A DNA stretch of 28,848 bases from Marisimplicoccus framensis_A (lineage in GTDB: Bacteria; Bacteroidota; Bacteroidia; Flavobacteriales; Flavobacteriaceae), in contig JBELLF010000007.1 of NCBI GenBank assembly GCA_042088875.1, forward strand, positions 1 through 28,848, in the 5' to 3' direction. Below, in pieces: positions 1-7,381 of the stretch (the stretch's first letter is position 1; every line of letters starts with the position of its first letter). Under the pieces are notes generated by a model, which was given only the letters and a program-made list of their open reading frames with translations, was not told where the DNA came from and searched no databases. A program made the position numbers and the translations under genes.

Positions 1-2
1 AT

Positions 3-44
3 CTTAGAGATAAAATTGAGCTCCTCAAAAAGAAATTAAAATAA
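3..44 (+). CDS. C-terminal end of an unidentified protein (partial)
   Basis: Only the last 13 codons are inside the window, reading LRDKIELLKKKLK and then TAA. The peptide is charged and leucine-rich with heptad-like spacing, as in a coiled-coil or amphipathic tail. A strong two-way terminator follows immediately, which supports a + strand gene ending here. Another frame (codons starting at base 1) is also open to a stop at 37-39, so the reading frame is not certain. The family cannot be named. Confidence 0.35.
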   Translation, partial: LRDKIELLKKKLK

Positions 45-76
45 AAAAGGTGCACAATAGTGCACCTAGTTTTTTT
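43..76. terminator. Bidirectional Rho-independent terminator
   Basis: A perfect 7-bp stem GGTGCAC / GTGCACC (49-55 and 60-66) with loop AATA. It is preceded by a run of six A and followed by TAG and seven T. The A run and T run let it work in both directions, which fits its place between a + strand gene end and the convergent hsp20 on the - strand. Confidence 0.85.
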
Positions 77-91
77 GATTATTAAAAATCT

Positions 92-514
92 TTAGCCAAT
101 ATTAATCACCCTACTTGGCTTAGATATATTTTCTTTTGTTTTTGGTAGTATTATTTTTAGAATACCATTTTTATAATTAGCCTTGATCTTATCTTGATCT
201 ACTGAATCTGGAACTCTAAATGATCTTTGAAAAGATGAAAAATTGAATTCATTTAATCTCATTTTATCATTTTCAAAAGTAGTTGAAGTTTCAGATGAAA
301 TCACTAATATCTTATCATTTAATTCAATTGTGAAATCTTCTTTATTCATGCCAGGAACAGCAAGGTCTATTTCAAAAGAATCATTATTTTCAATCGAATT
401 TACTGATGGTACAGAATGACTTCTATTAAAAAAATTCATACCAAAATCATCATTAAAGAATTCATTAATTAATGATGGAAAAACATTGTTATTATTATAT
501 TTTACTATTCTCAT
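92..514 (-). CDS. Small heat shock protein, Hsp20/alpha-crystallin family
   Basis: An ATP-independent holdase chaperone of the cytoplasm: it binds unfolding proteins and forms oligomers (family knowledge). The 140-residue length is typical of bacterial IbpA-type proteins. A short Phe/Asn-rich N-terminal arm (about 1-40) precedes the alpha-crystallin domain (about 42-130), which opens with FEIDLAVPGMNKEDF and closes with the family signature KANYKNGILKIILPK. The gene is the last on this - strand stretch and converges on the terminator at 43-76. The 120 bases between it and sucC hold no clear TAnnTTTG box on the - strand, so the promoter is not defined; read-through from sucC is possible. Confidence 0.93.
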   Translation of the reverse strand: MRIVKYNNNNVFPSLINEFFNDDFGMNFFNRSHSVPSVNSIENNDSFEIDLAVPGMNKEDFTIELNDKILVISSETSTTFENDKMRLNEFNFSSFQRSFRVPDSVDQDKIKANYKNGILKIILPKTKENISKPSRVINIG

Positions 515-610
515 AATTTTTATTTTTAATTAAACAATTTGTATTATAAATACATTGTATGATAGTCAAAAAGAATACCAAGTGATCAATAGTGACAATT
601 TGACAGTAAA

Positions 611-639
611 AAATAAAAATTTAATGACTTTATGTCATT
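611..639 (-). terminator. Possible weak terminator after sucC
   Basis: On the - strand a 6-bp inverted repeat (AATGAC / GTCATT, loop of 5) overlaps the sucC stop codon. It is followed by a T-rich run ATTTTTATTTTTT. The stem has only two G-C pairs, so termination may be partial, leaving some read-through into hsp20. Confidence 0.4.
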
Positions 640-1825
640 TTAATACAGATTGAACTTTGCTTGCAGCTTCATCAAAGGCAGTTGCGGATAGAACATTCAA
701 ACCAGAACTATCAATTATTTCTTTTGCTTTACCAGAATTAGTTCCTTGAAGTCTAACAATAATAGGTATATCAATATTACCAAGATTTTTATATGCAGAA
801 ACAATACCTTCAGCTACACGGTCACACCTTACTATTCCACCAAATATATTAACAAGTATTGCTTTTACATTTGGATCTTGTAGAATTAATCTGAATGCTT
901 TTTCAACCCGACTAGAATCAGCAGTCCCTCCAACATCAAGAAAATTAGCAGGCTCACCTCCTGCAAGTTTAATTAAATCCATAGTTGCCATTGCTAAACC
1001 AGCTCCATTTACCATACACCCAACATTTCCATCTAAGTCAACATAATTTAAACCAGACTCTCTAGCCTGAACCTCAACAGGGTTTTCCTCACTATCGTCT
1101 CGCATTGACTCATATTCAGAGTGTCTAAAAAGAGCATTTTCATCAATAGTTACTTTAGAGTCTACAGCTATAATTTTATCATCAGCCGCCTTAAGAACAG
1201 GATTTATCTCAAACAGAGAGGCATCTGATCCATTGTATGCATTATAGAGGTTTGTGACAAACTTTACCATGTTTTTAAAAGCTTGACCATTTAAACCAAG
1301 ATTAAATGCAATTTTTCTAGCTTGAAAAGGAAGAATTCCAAAACCAGGATCAATTTCCTCATTAAATATAAGCTCTGGAGTATTTTCAGCAACAGCCTCA
1401 ATATCTACTCCACCCTCTGTAGAGTAGACAATCATATTTTTTGAAGTTGATCTATTCAGTAACACTGATATATAGAACTCTTTTCTTTCGCTTTCACCAA
1501 CATAATAGACATCTTCAGCTATTAAAACCTTCCTTACTAGCTTTCCTTCCTGAGGAGTTTGAGGAGTTACAAGATTCATTCCAATTATTTCTGAAGATAT
1601 AGATCTTACCTCATCGATAGATTTAGCAATTTTTACCCCTCCGCCCTTTCCTCTTCCACCTGCATGAATTTGAGCTTTAATAACAAAAATTTTTGTTCCT
1701 GTTTCGTCAGAAAGTTTTTTTGCGCAATCTACGGCCTCATCTGGACTATTTGCTACATACCCTCTTTGAATTGTAACATTAAATTTTTCTAATAATTGCT
1801 TTCCTTGATATTCATGTAAATTCAT
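635..1825 (-). CDS. sucC: Succinate-CoA ligase (ADP-forming) subunit beta
   Basis: Beta subunit of succinyl-CoA synthetase, the TCA-cycle step that joins succinyl-CoA breakdown to ATP or GTP formation together with SucD. The start is the ATG at 1823-1825, giving MNLHEYQGKQLLEKF, the family's standard N-terminus, and 396 residues (usual about 388-397). The open frame runs 22 codons further upstream, but those read as A/T-rich hydrophobic noise across the promoter. ATP-grasp features include the glycine-rich GGRGKGGGVKIA near residue 50 and the late ligase-CoA segment with MVNGAGLAMATMD, NFLDVGG and VNIFGGIVRCD. sucD is not next to it. It is divergent from lysA with 78 bases between them, and its start sits only 5 bases after a perfect TATATTTG box. 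Confidence 0.97.
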   Translation of the reverse strand: MNLHEYQGKQLLEKFNVTIQRGYVANSPDEAVDCAKKLSDETGTKIFVIKAQIHAGGRGKGGGVKIAKSIDEVRSISSEIIGMNLVTPQTPQEGKLVRKVLIAEDVYYVGESERKEFYISVLLNRSTSKNMIVYSTEGGVDIEAVAENTPELIFNEEIDPGFGILPFQARKIAFNLGLNGQAFKNMVKFVTNLYNAYNGSDASLFEINPVLKAADDKIIAVDSKVTIDENALFRHSEYESMRDDSEENPVEVQARESGLNYVDLDGNVGCMVNGAGLAMATMDLIKLAGGEPANFLDVGGTADSSRVEKAFRLILQDPNVKAILVNIFGGIVRCDRVAEGIVSAYKNLGNIDIPIIVRLQGTNSGKAKEIIDSSGLNVLSATAFDEAASKVQSVLK

Positions 1826-1830
1826 TGCGA

Positions 1831-1838
1831 CAAATATA
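1831..1838 (-). promoter_or_regulatory. sucC promoter -7 box (TATATTTG)
   Basis: The + strand CAAATATA reads TATATTTG on the - strand, an exact match to the Bacteroidota -7 consensus TAnnTTTG. The -33 region has only a weak match (TTC about 21 bases upstream). Only TCGCA separates the box from the ATG, so transcription would begin at or next to the start codon. Confidence 0.55.
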
Positions 1839-1857
1839 ACTACAAAACTTAAGATAT

Positions 1858-1887
1858 TTGAAATAATTAAAATCAGAATTATATTTA
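1858..1887 (+). promoter_or_regulatory. Probable lysA promoter
   Basis: TTG at 1858-1860, 19 bases, then TATATTTA at 1880-1887. This matches the Bacteroidota arrangement TTG-N17-23-TAnnTTTG with one mismatch in the last base. It predicts a leader of only about 10 bases before the ATG at 1904. It lies in the same 78-base gap as the divergent sucC promoter. Confidence 0.5.
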
Positions 1888-1903
1888 TCACTTAAAATAT
1901 GTA

Positions 1904-3109
1904 ATGGATTTTAAAAAACTTAAAGAAGCCGCTTTAAAATATGGAACTCCAATTTATTTATATGATCTAAAAATTATTGAAAATCAATTTCAAAGATTAA
2001 AAAAAGAGTTAAGTGTTTTAAAAGACTACAAAATTTATTTTGCAGCTAAGTCTCTTTCCAACATTTCAATTTTAAAGTTTATAAATAAACTAGGTGCAGG
2101 TCTTGATGCAGTATCAATTGAAGAAGTCAAGATTGGTTTGAAATGTGGTTTCAATAAAGATGAAATTCTATATACACCTAATGGTGTTAGTTTTGAGGAA
2201 ATAAAGCAAGTATTTAAACTTGGAGTGAAAATAAATCTTGATAGCATAGAATCCATAAAAGACTTTATAAACGAGTATGGCTATCAATCAATAACTGTAA
2301 GGATAAACCCTGGTATTTATGCGGGGGGGAATGAAAATGTAAGCGTAGGACACTCAGAATCAAAATTTGGAATTACTGAAGATAAAATTGATGAGCTGTT
2401 AGATATGGATATAAAAGGTAAAATTAAAATTACTGGACTTCATATTCATACAGGAAGTGACATAACAAAAAATAACCAATTTAAAGAAGGGGTCAAAAAA
2501 ATTTTCTCAATTGCCAGAGATTTTAAGAACATTGAGAGTATTGATTTTGGTGGTGGAATAAAAATTCCATATTATGAGGATGATACTTCAACAAATCTTA
2601 ATGAATATGTTAAAGTGGTATCAAACGAGCTAAACAAGTTTGAGTCAGAGTTTAATAAGAAATTAAAACTAATATTTGAACCAGGTAAGTTTCTCGTTAG
2701 TGATTGTGGTTTTTTTATAACTAAAGCAAATTACATTAAGTCTACAAAAACTAAAGATTTCATTCAAGTAGATTCTGGCTTTAACCATTTACTAAGACCA
2801 ACTCTATATGGTTCTTATCATGAGATTATTAACCTATCTAATCTGGAAGGTAAAAAAAAGGAATATGATGTTGTAGGATATATATGTGAGAAAGACACCT
2901 TTGCTGAAAAAAGAAAAATTTCAGAAACTACAAAAGGTGATTTAATTTGTTTTAAAAATGCTGGCGCATATGGTTTTACAATGTCTAGCAATTATAATAG
3001 TAGATTAAGACCTGCAGAAGTTTGTTTACTAGATAATAAATTACATAAAATTAGAGAAACTGAAACTATTGATGATTTATTGTCAGGGCAAATAGATATT
3101 TTCAATTAG
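1904..3109 (+). CDS. lysA: Diaminopimelate decarboxylase
   Basis: Pyridoxal-phosphate enzyme that decarboxylates meso-diaminopimelate to L-lysine, the last lysine step. It is 401 residues, normal for the family. The fold-III alanine-racemase-like barrel carries the Schiff-base lysine at K49 in YFAAKSLSN. The phosphate-binding loop DFGGG is near 214-218 and EPGKF at 259-263. The C-terminal domain has the catalytic cysteine C328 in GYICEKDTF and the typical GAYGFTMSSNYNSRLRPAEV at 354-373, which separates it from ornithine decarboxylases. The HIHTGSDI segment at 180-187 also fits. It is transcribed divergently from sucC and is followed 34 bases later by an unrelated secreted-protein gene. No other lysine genes are nearby. 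Confidence 0.95.
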   Translation: MDFKKLKEAALKYGTPIYLYDLKIIENQFQRLKKELSVLKDYKIYFAAKSLSNISILKFINKLGAGLDAVSIEEVKIGLKCGFNKDEILYTPNGVSFEEIKQVFKLGVKINLDSIESIKDFINEYGYQSITVRINPGIYAGGNENVSVGHSESKFGITEDKIDELLDMDIKGKIKITGLHIHTGSDITKNNQFKEGVKKIFSIARDFKNIESIDFGGGIKIPYYEDDTSTNLNEYVKVVSNELNKFESEFNKKLKLIFEPGKFLVSDCGFFITKANYIKSTKTKDFIQVDSGFNHLLRPTLYGSYHEIINLSNLEGKKKEYDVVGYICEKDTFAEKRKISETTKGDLICFKNAGAYGFTMSSNYNSRLRPAEVCLLDNKLHKIRETETIDDLLSGQIDIFN

Positions 3110-3185
3110 TAAACCTTTTTAATATTTTGTTTATGAATTAGGTATGCAAAATAAATATAAGTTAAATTTGAAAATTCTTAAAATT

Positions 3186-3890
3186 ATGAATAATCTCAAA
3201 TTGATTTCTGCGTTATTGCTTTGCGCAGCAATTAATGCTCAAGGAAACTTAAACGGCAATATTACTGGTTCTGCTCAACAGGCGTTAATAGATTTTGGTA
3301 ATAGATCAATTAGAGCACCTCAGCCACTAAATATTCAAGGAAGTCATTATTTTGACTCTGAATTTAAAATCACAAGGCTTGAATATTTTGGAAAAGAACT
3401 TATTAATTCTGGTTACATGCGGTATAATGCTTTTAGAGATGAAATAGAAATGACTGATACTCCTGGTCAGAAAGAATCAGATATAGTTTTGATTAAGAGT
3501 AAGGATGTTATTCCTATTATAGATGGAGAAAGATTTGAGTATCTCCCTCACAGAGTTGAAGAAGGTAGAGCTTATATAGGTTATTTAGTAAATATTTATA
3601 ATGGGGATAAAAATAAACTTTACTTAAAAAGAAAGAAAACATTTATGGAAGCTAAGGTTGCAAGAACTTCACTTGAAAATTCATTTCCTCCAAGATATGT
3701 AGAAAGTGTTAAAATATATGTCAGTAATAATGGGGATACTCCGATTTCTATTAAAAATTCTAAAAGGTCCATTATTAATTTTTTTGGACCAGATTCAAAT
3801 AAAATAAAGAAATATATTAAAGACCAAAAACTAAAAACATCAGAAATTGCTTCTATTATTCAAATTTTTGAATTCGCAGAGAGTTTGTAA
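3186..3890 (+). CDS. Unknown secreted protein with MRYNAF motif
   Basis: The family is not firmly recognised. The start is placed at the ATG at 3186, giving MNNLKLISALLLCAAINAQ, a clean Sec signal peptide with cleavage after NA or AQ. An ATG at 3144 would add 14 residues that spoil the signal, so it is less likely. The mature protein of about 215 residues is charged and without membrane segments, so it should be periplasmic or outer-membrane associated. Its central part has a pattern SGYMRYNAFRDEIEM followed by a domain rich in Lys/Tyr/Ile (KKTFMEAKVART). Similar LRYN-type patterns occur in uncharacterised flavobacterial secreted proteins (from memory, not checked). It lies between lysA and the first susC and may be unrelated to both. 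Confidence 0.7.
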   Translation: MNNLKLISALLLCAAINAQGNLNGNITGSAQQALIDFGNRSIRAPQPLNIQGSHYFDSEFKITRLEYFGKELINSGYMRYNAFRDEIEMTDTPGQKESDIVLIKSKDVIPIIDGERFEYLPHRVEEGRAYIGYLVNIYNGDKNKLYLKRKKTFMEAKVARTSLENSFPPRYVESVKIYVSNNGDTPISIKNSKRSIINFFGPDSNKIKKYIKDQKLKTSEIASIIQIFEFAESL

Positions 3891-4101
3891 ATACTTAGAA
3901 ATAAACATAGTCAGAGGTAACAATGAACTATTATTCTTCACTAAATCCAAAAACAGATTTTTTTAGTTTTAATTAATAATAATTAAAATCAATGTATAAA
4001 AATTTAAAGTAATTTTTTTTAACTAACACAAAAAAACTTTATATTAGCTGGTTCAGGTAACAAATAATTAATGTTTAATTAATGAAATGTTAAATAAATG
4101 T

Positions 4102-4109
4102 TATATTTG
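4102..4109 (+). promoter_or_regulatory. Likely promoter -7 box of the first susC triad
   Basis: TATATTTG matches the TAnnTTTG consensus exactly, about 60 bases before the susC start, predicting a leader of about 55 bases. No clear TTG -33 box is seen at the usual spacing. It lies in the 280-base gap 3891-4170, which otherwise holds only A/T-rich sequence and no gene. Confidence 0.55.
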
Positions 4110-4119
4110 TTTACTTAGT

Positions 4120-4140
4120 TATTTTAACAGTATTTTAACA
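4120..4140 (+). repeat. Two direct copies of TATTTTAACA in the susC leader
   Basis: TATTTTAACA occurs at 4120-4129 and again at 4131-4140, one base apart. The 11-base period puts the copies on the same face of the helix. They lie just downstream of the predicted transcription start and upstream of the start codon, where an operator or an RNA-binding site could act. Confidence 0.5.
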
Positions 4141-4170
4141 AAAAAATATAGATAACAAAAATTAATAAAT

Positions 4171-7100
4171 ATGAAGATTACAAGAATATTCTTTGTTTTC
4201 TTATTGAGTGCAGGTCTTGCATTTGGTCAGAAGACAGTTACAGGTGTTGTATCTGATCCAGATGGTTTGCCTCTTCCAGGAGCAACTGTTTTAGTCAGTG
4301 GTACAACTAATGGTGTAACTACAGACTTTGATGGTAATTATTCCATTGAGGTAGAAGAAGGTGTGTCGTTAGTATTTAGTTTTGTCGGTTATGAATCACA
4401 ATCAGTTGTTGTTGGTAGCCAAAACAACCTAAATATTAGCCTTTCAGAAGGAAATCAATTAAGTGAGGTTGTTGTAACCGCACTAGGTCTTGAAAGAGAA
4501 GCACGTTCTTTAGGTTATGCTGTTACTACTGTTGGTTCTGAAGAAATTGAACAAAAAGGTGTTGCAGATGTTGCAAGAACACTAACAGGAAAAGTTGCTG
4601 GTGTTAATATTACTAACACAACAGCTACATCTGGTTCAGGAACTAACATTATAATTAGAGGTATGACGTCAATTACAGGTTCTAACCAACCTTTATTTGT
4701 TGTTGATGGAGTTCCTTTTAATTCATCTACTAACGGTGAATCCGGTACTTTTTGGAACGGTATTACTGAATCTAGTAGATTCTTGGACTTAGATCCAAAC
4801 AGTATAGAAAAAGTTGATGTCCTTAAAGGACTTAATGCTACCGTACTTTACGGTCAGCAAGGAAGAAACGGAGTAATACTTATAACAACTAAAAATGGAG
4901 CTGGTGCTAAACCATCTGCAAAAGGTACTGAAGTTAGTGTAAGTCATAGTACTTTCATCAACGAACCAGTACTTCCTGATTATCAAAATGATTATGGTGG
5001 TGGATTTCATCAGTTATTTGGATTTTTCTTTTCTAATGGTGGGCCTAATTTTGACCCAGCAATTAATGACCCAAGACAATTTGGTTCTTACTTTTTAAGA
5101 GAAGATGCTAATAATGTATATGTTAAGCACCCTTATGATTATATTGCTAATAGATCATTAGTTGAGCCTGAGTTTTCAGATATAGTTGGAACTGAGTATG
5201 CTTATAAAAATTATAGAGGTGTTGAAAACTTCTTTGAAAATGGTTTAGTGAACACAACTTCAATAAACCTAAGATCTTCAGGAGATAATGGATTCTTAAA
5301 TATGTCGTTTGGAAGAACAGATGATGAAGGATTCACTCCTAATAACCGCCTAAGAAAAACAAACTTTGGTCTTGGTGGTGCAGGTACACTTGAGAATGGT
5401 ATCAAAATTAATGGTACTCTTAATTATGCTAACACAGATTATTCAACTCCTCCGATTGCTGCTTCATTAGGTAGTGGATCTGTAAGTTCGTATACTTCTT
5501 CAATTTTTGGTGATGTAATGTATACTCCAAGAAGTGTTGACTTAATGGGACTTCCATACCAAACCTCAGACGGTAGATCAATCTATTATAGATCAGGTAA
5601 TGATATTCAGAATCCAAGATGGACTGCTGAAAATGCATTTGATAAGGAACTAGTAAATAGAGTATTCGGTTCATTTGGACTTGCATATGACATAAATGAC
5701 AATTGGTCAATTAGTTATAAATATGGTATAGATAATACAAGTCAGTATTCTCAACATGCTCAAAATAAAGGTGGTGTTGATGGAAATGCAACTGGTATTT
5801 ATGTGACTGGTGATGAGATTACAACCATTCAAAACCATAACTTTACTTTATCATTTAACCAACAATTAACTGATGAGATTTCATTAGGTGGTCTTGTAGG
5901 TACATCTGCTAACAGACAAACATTTACTGGTAGATATACAACTAATGAAAATCAATTAGTATTTGGTGTTTTAAAGCCATTTAACTTTGTATCTCAAAGT
6001 GTAAGTAGCTTTGACGCTGAACAAAATATATATGGTGCATTTGGTGATTTAAGTTTTAGCTACAATGATTACTTATACCTAAATGTTACTGGTCGTCAAG
6101 ACTGGAGCTCAACAATGGAAGCTGAAAATAATAGCCTTTTCTATAAAGGTGCTAGTTTATCTTTTATTGCTTCTGATGTAATTCCAGCATTATCTGGTGA
6201 TGTTGTAAACTATGCAAAGTTAAGAGTAGGATATGGAGAATCTGCAGGATTTGCAAATCCATACAGAACTAGATCTTTACTATCGCTAAATGCAAAAGCT
6301 TTTGATCAAGGAAGTGGTGTTATTCAAGCAAATACTACATCTAATACTCTTGGTAACCAAGCATTAGAACCAGAATTACTTTCTGAAATTGAAGTCGGTA
6401 TTGATACAAGATTATTTAACTTTTTAAATTTTAATGTTTCTGCTTATGATAAGGAAACTACTAATCTTATTACAACAAGAACACTTCCTGGTTCAACTGG
6501 ATATACATCAACTACAGTTAACGCAGGTAAATTAAATGTAAAAGGTATTGAAGTTGATTGGGATGCTGATCTTATCAATAATGGTAACCTTAGATGGAAT
6601 CTATATGGTAACTTCACTGCAGAAGAGAGTTTAATTGTAAGTCTAGGTGAAGGTGTTGAAGAATTTACTTATACACCTGTAGTAAGTAGTGCTAGACCTC
6701 AAAACTATGCAATCGTTGGATATCCACTTGGAATGATGAAAGCTAATGTTAGACAGACTAATGATGCAGGTGAATTCCTAATTGATGATGATGGATTCTA
6801 CATTGAAACAACTGAACCAGAATTGGTAGGTGATCCTAATCCTGACTGGACAACTGGTATAACTAACTCTATATCATGGAAGGGCTTATCTCTTGACTTT
6901 ACATGGCAATATCGTCATGGTGGAGATATGTTCTCACAAGATGCTGCAACTCTAGTTGGACGTGGTGTATTAAACCCAGGTACAAATAGAGAAGGTTTAT
7001 ACGTTTTAGATGGTGTTAACAAAAACACTGGTCAAGTAAACACAACTCAAATAACTGCAATTAACTATGGTTTTGACGTATTCTCGTTTGGACCTGGTGA

Positions 7101-7371
7101 AATTCAAATTTTTGATGCTACAACTATAAGGCTTAGTGAGGTAAATCTTTCTTATGACTTTCCTAGAAGTTTAATGGAGAAAACTCCATTTGGTTCATTA
7201 TCAGCAACACTTACTGGAATAAACTTATTCTATGATGCTGTAAATGTGCCTGACGTTGTGAACTTTGATTCTAACACTTTAAGTACAGGTGTTGGAAATG
7301 CGATGGGTCTTTCGTTTATTACTGGACCATCTTCAAGACGTGTTGGTTTAACATTAAAAGCAACTTTTTAA
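4171..7371 (+). CDS. SusC/RagA-type TonB-dependent outer-membrane receptor (triad 1)
   Basis: A 22-strand outer-membrane barrel that imports large nutrients with energy from TonB-ExbBD (family knowledge). It is 1066 residues, usual for SusC proteins. The signal peptide is 1-19 (cleavage before QKTVTG). A carboxypeptidase-regulatory-like beta-sandwich typical of SusC (about 21-95) holds GLPLPGATVLVSGTTNG and DFDGNYSI. The TonB-box region LSEVVVTALGLEREARSLGY follows. The plug (about 120-230) contains NIIIRGMTSI, NQPLFVVDGVPF and YGQQGRNGVILITTK. The remainder is barrel, ending RRVGLTLKATF with a terminal aromatic residue as expected for barrel insertion. There is no extra N-terminal STN domain, so sigma/anti-sigma signalling through this receptor is not indicated. 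It is co-transcribed with the SusD gene 10 bases downstream. Confidence 0.96.
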   Translation: MKITRIFFVFLLSAGLAFGQKTVTGVVSDPDGLPLPGATVLVSGTTNGVTTDFDGNYSIEVEEGVSLVFSFVGYESQSVVVGSQNNLNISLSEGNQLSEVVVTALGLEREARSLGYAVTTVGSEEIEQKGVADVARTLTGKVAGVNITNTTATSGSGTNIIIRGMTSITGSNQPLFVVDGVPFNSSTNGESGTFWNGITESSRFLDLDPNSIEKVDVLKGLNATVLYGQQGRNGVILITTKNGAGAKPSAKGTEVSVSHSTFINEPVLPDYQNDYGGGFHQLFGFFFSNGGPNFDPAINDPRQFGSYFLREDANNVYVKHPYDYIANRSLVEPEFSDIVGTEYAYKNYRGVENFFENGLVNTTSINLRSSGDNGFLNMSFGRTDDEGFTPNNRLRKTNFGLGGAGTLENGIKINGTLNYANTDYSTPPIAASLGSGSVSSYTSSIFGDVMYTPRSVDLMGLPYQTSDGRSIYYRSGNDIQNPRWTAENAFDKELVNRVFGSFGLAYDINDNWSISYKYGIDNTSQYSQHAQNKGGVDGNATGIYVTGDEITTIQNHNFTLSFNQQLTDEISLGGLVGTSANRQTFTGRYTTNENQLVFGVLKPFNFVSQSVSSFDAEQNIYGAFGDLSFSYNDYLYLNVTGRQDWSSTMEAENNSLFYKGASLSFIASDVIPALSGDVVNYAKLRVGYGESAGFANPYRTRSLLSLNAKAFDQGSGVIQANTTSNTLGNQALEPELLSEIEVGIDTRLFNFLNFNVSAYDKETTNLITTRTLPGSTGYTSTTVNAGKLNVKGIEVDWDADLINNGNLRWNLYGNFTAEESLIVSLGEGVEEFTYTPVVSSARPQNYAIVGYPLGMMKANVRQTNDAGEFLIDDDGFYIETTEPELVGDPNPDWTTGITNSISWKGLSLDFTWQYRHGGDMFSQDAATLVGRGVLNPGTNREGLYVLDGVNKNTGQVNTTQITAINYGFDVFSFGPGEIQIFDATTIRLSEVNLSYDFPRSLMEKTPFGSLSATLTGINLFYDAVNVPDVVNFDSNTLSTGVGNAMGLSFITGPSSRRVGLTLKATF

Positions 7372-7381
7372 TTTAATACAA

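Noticed and set aside
1826..1891. N-terminal extension of sucC by 22 hydrophobic residues
   Set aside because: It would look like a membrane segment, but SucC is cytoplasmic, the family begins at MNLHEYQGK, and the extension overlaps the promoter boxes.
3144..3185. Earlier ATG for the secreted protein
   Set aside because: It adds a charged stretch before an otherwise ideal signal peptide; the ATG at 3186 is preferred.
3923..3976. A 17-codon ORF (MNYYSSLNPKTDFFSFN) preceded by an AGAGG-like sequence
   Set aside because: Very short, no recognisable similarity, and Shine-Dalgarno sites are not otherwise used here. It could be a leader peptide or gene remnant but nothing supports it beyond the open frame.
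4789..5710. Opposite-strand ORFs inside the susC gene and similar ones inside lysA, susD, tamL, accD and rpoD
   Set aside because: They mirror conserved coding sequence on the other strand, show no signals or family features, and arise from codon composition.
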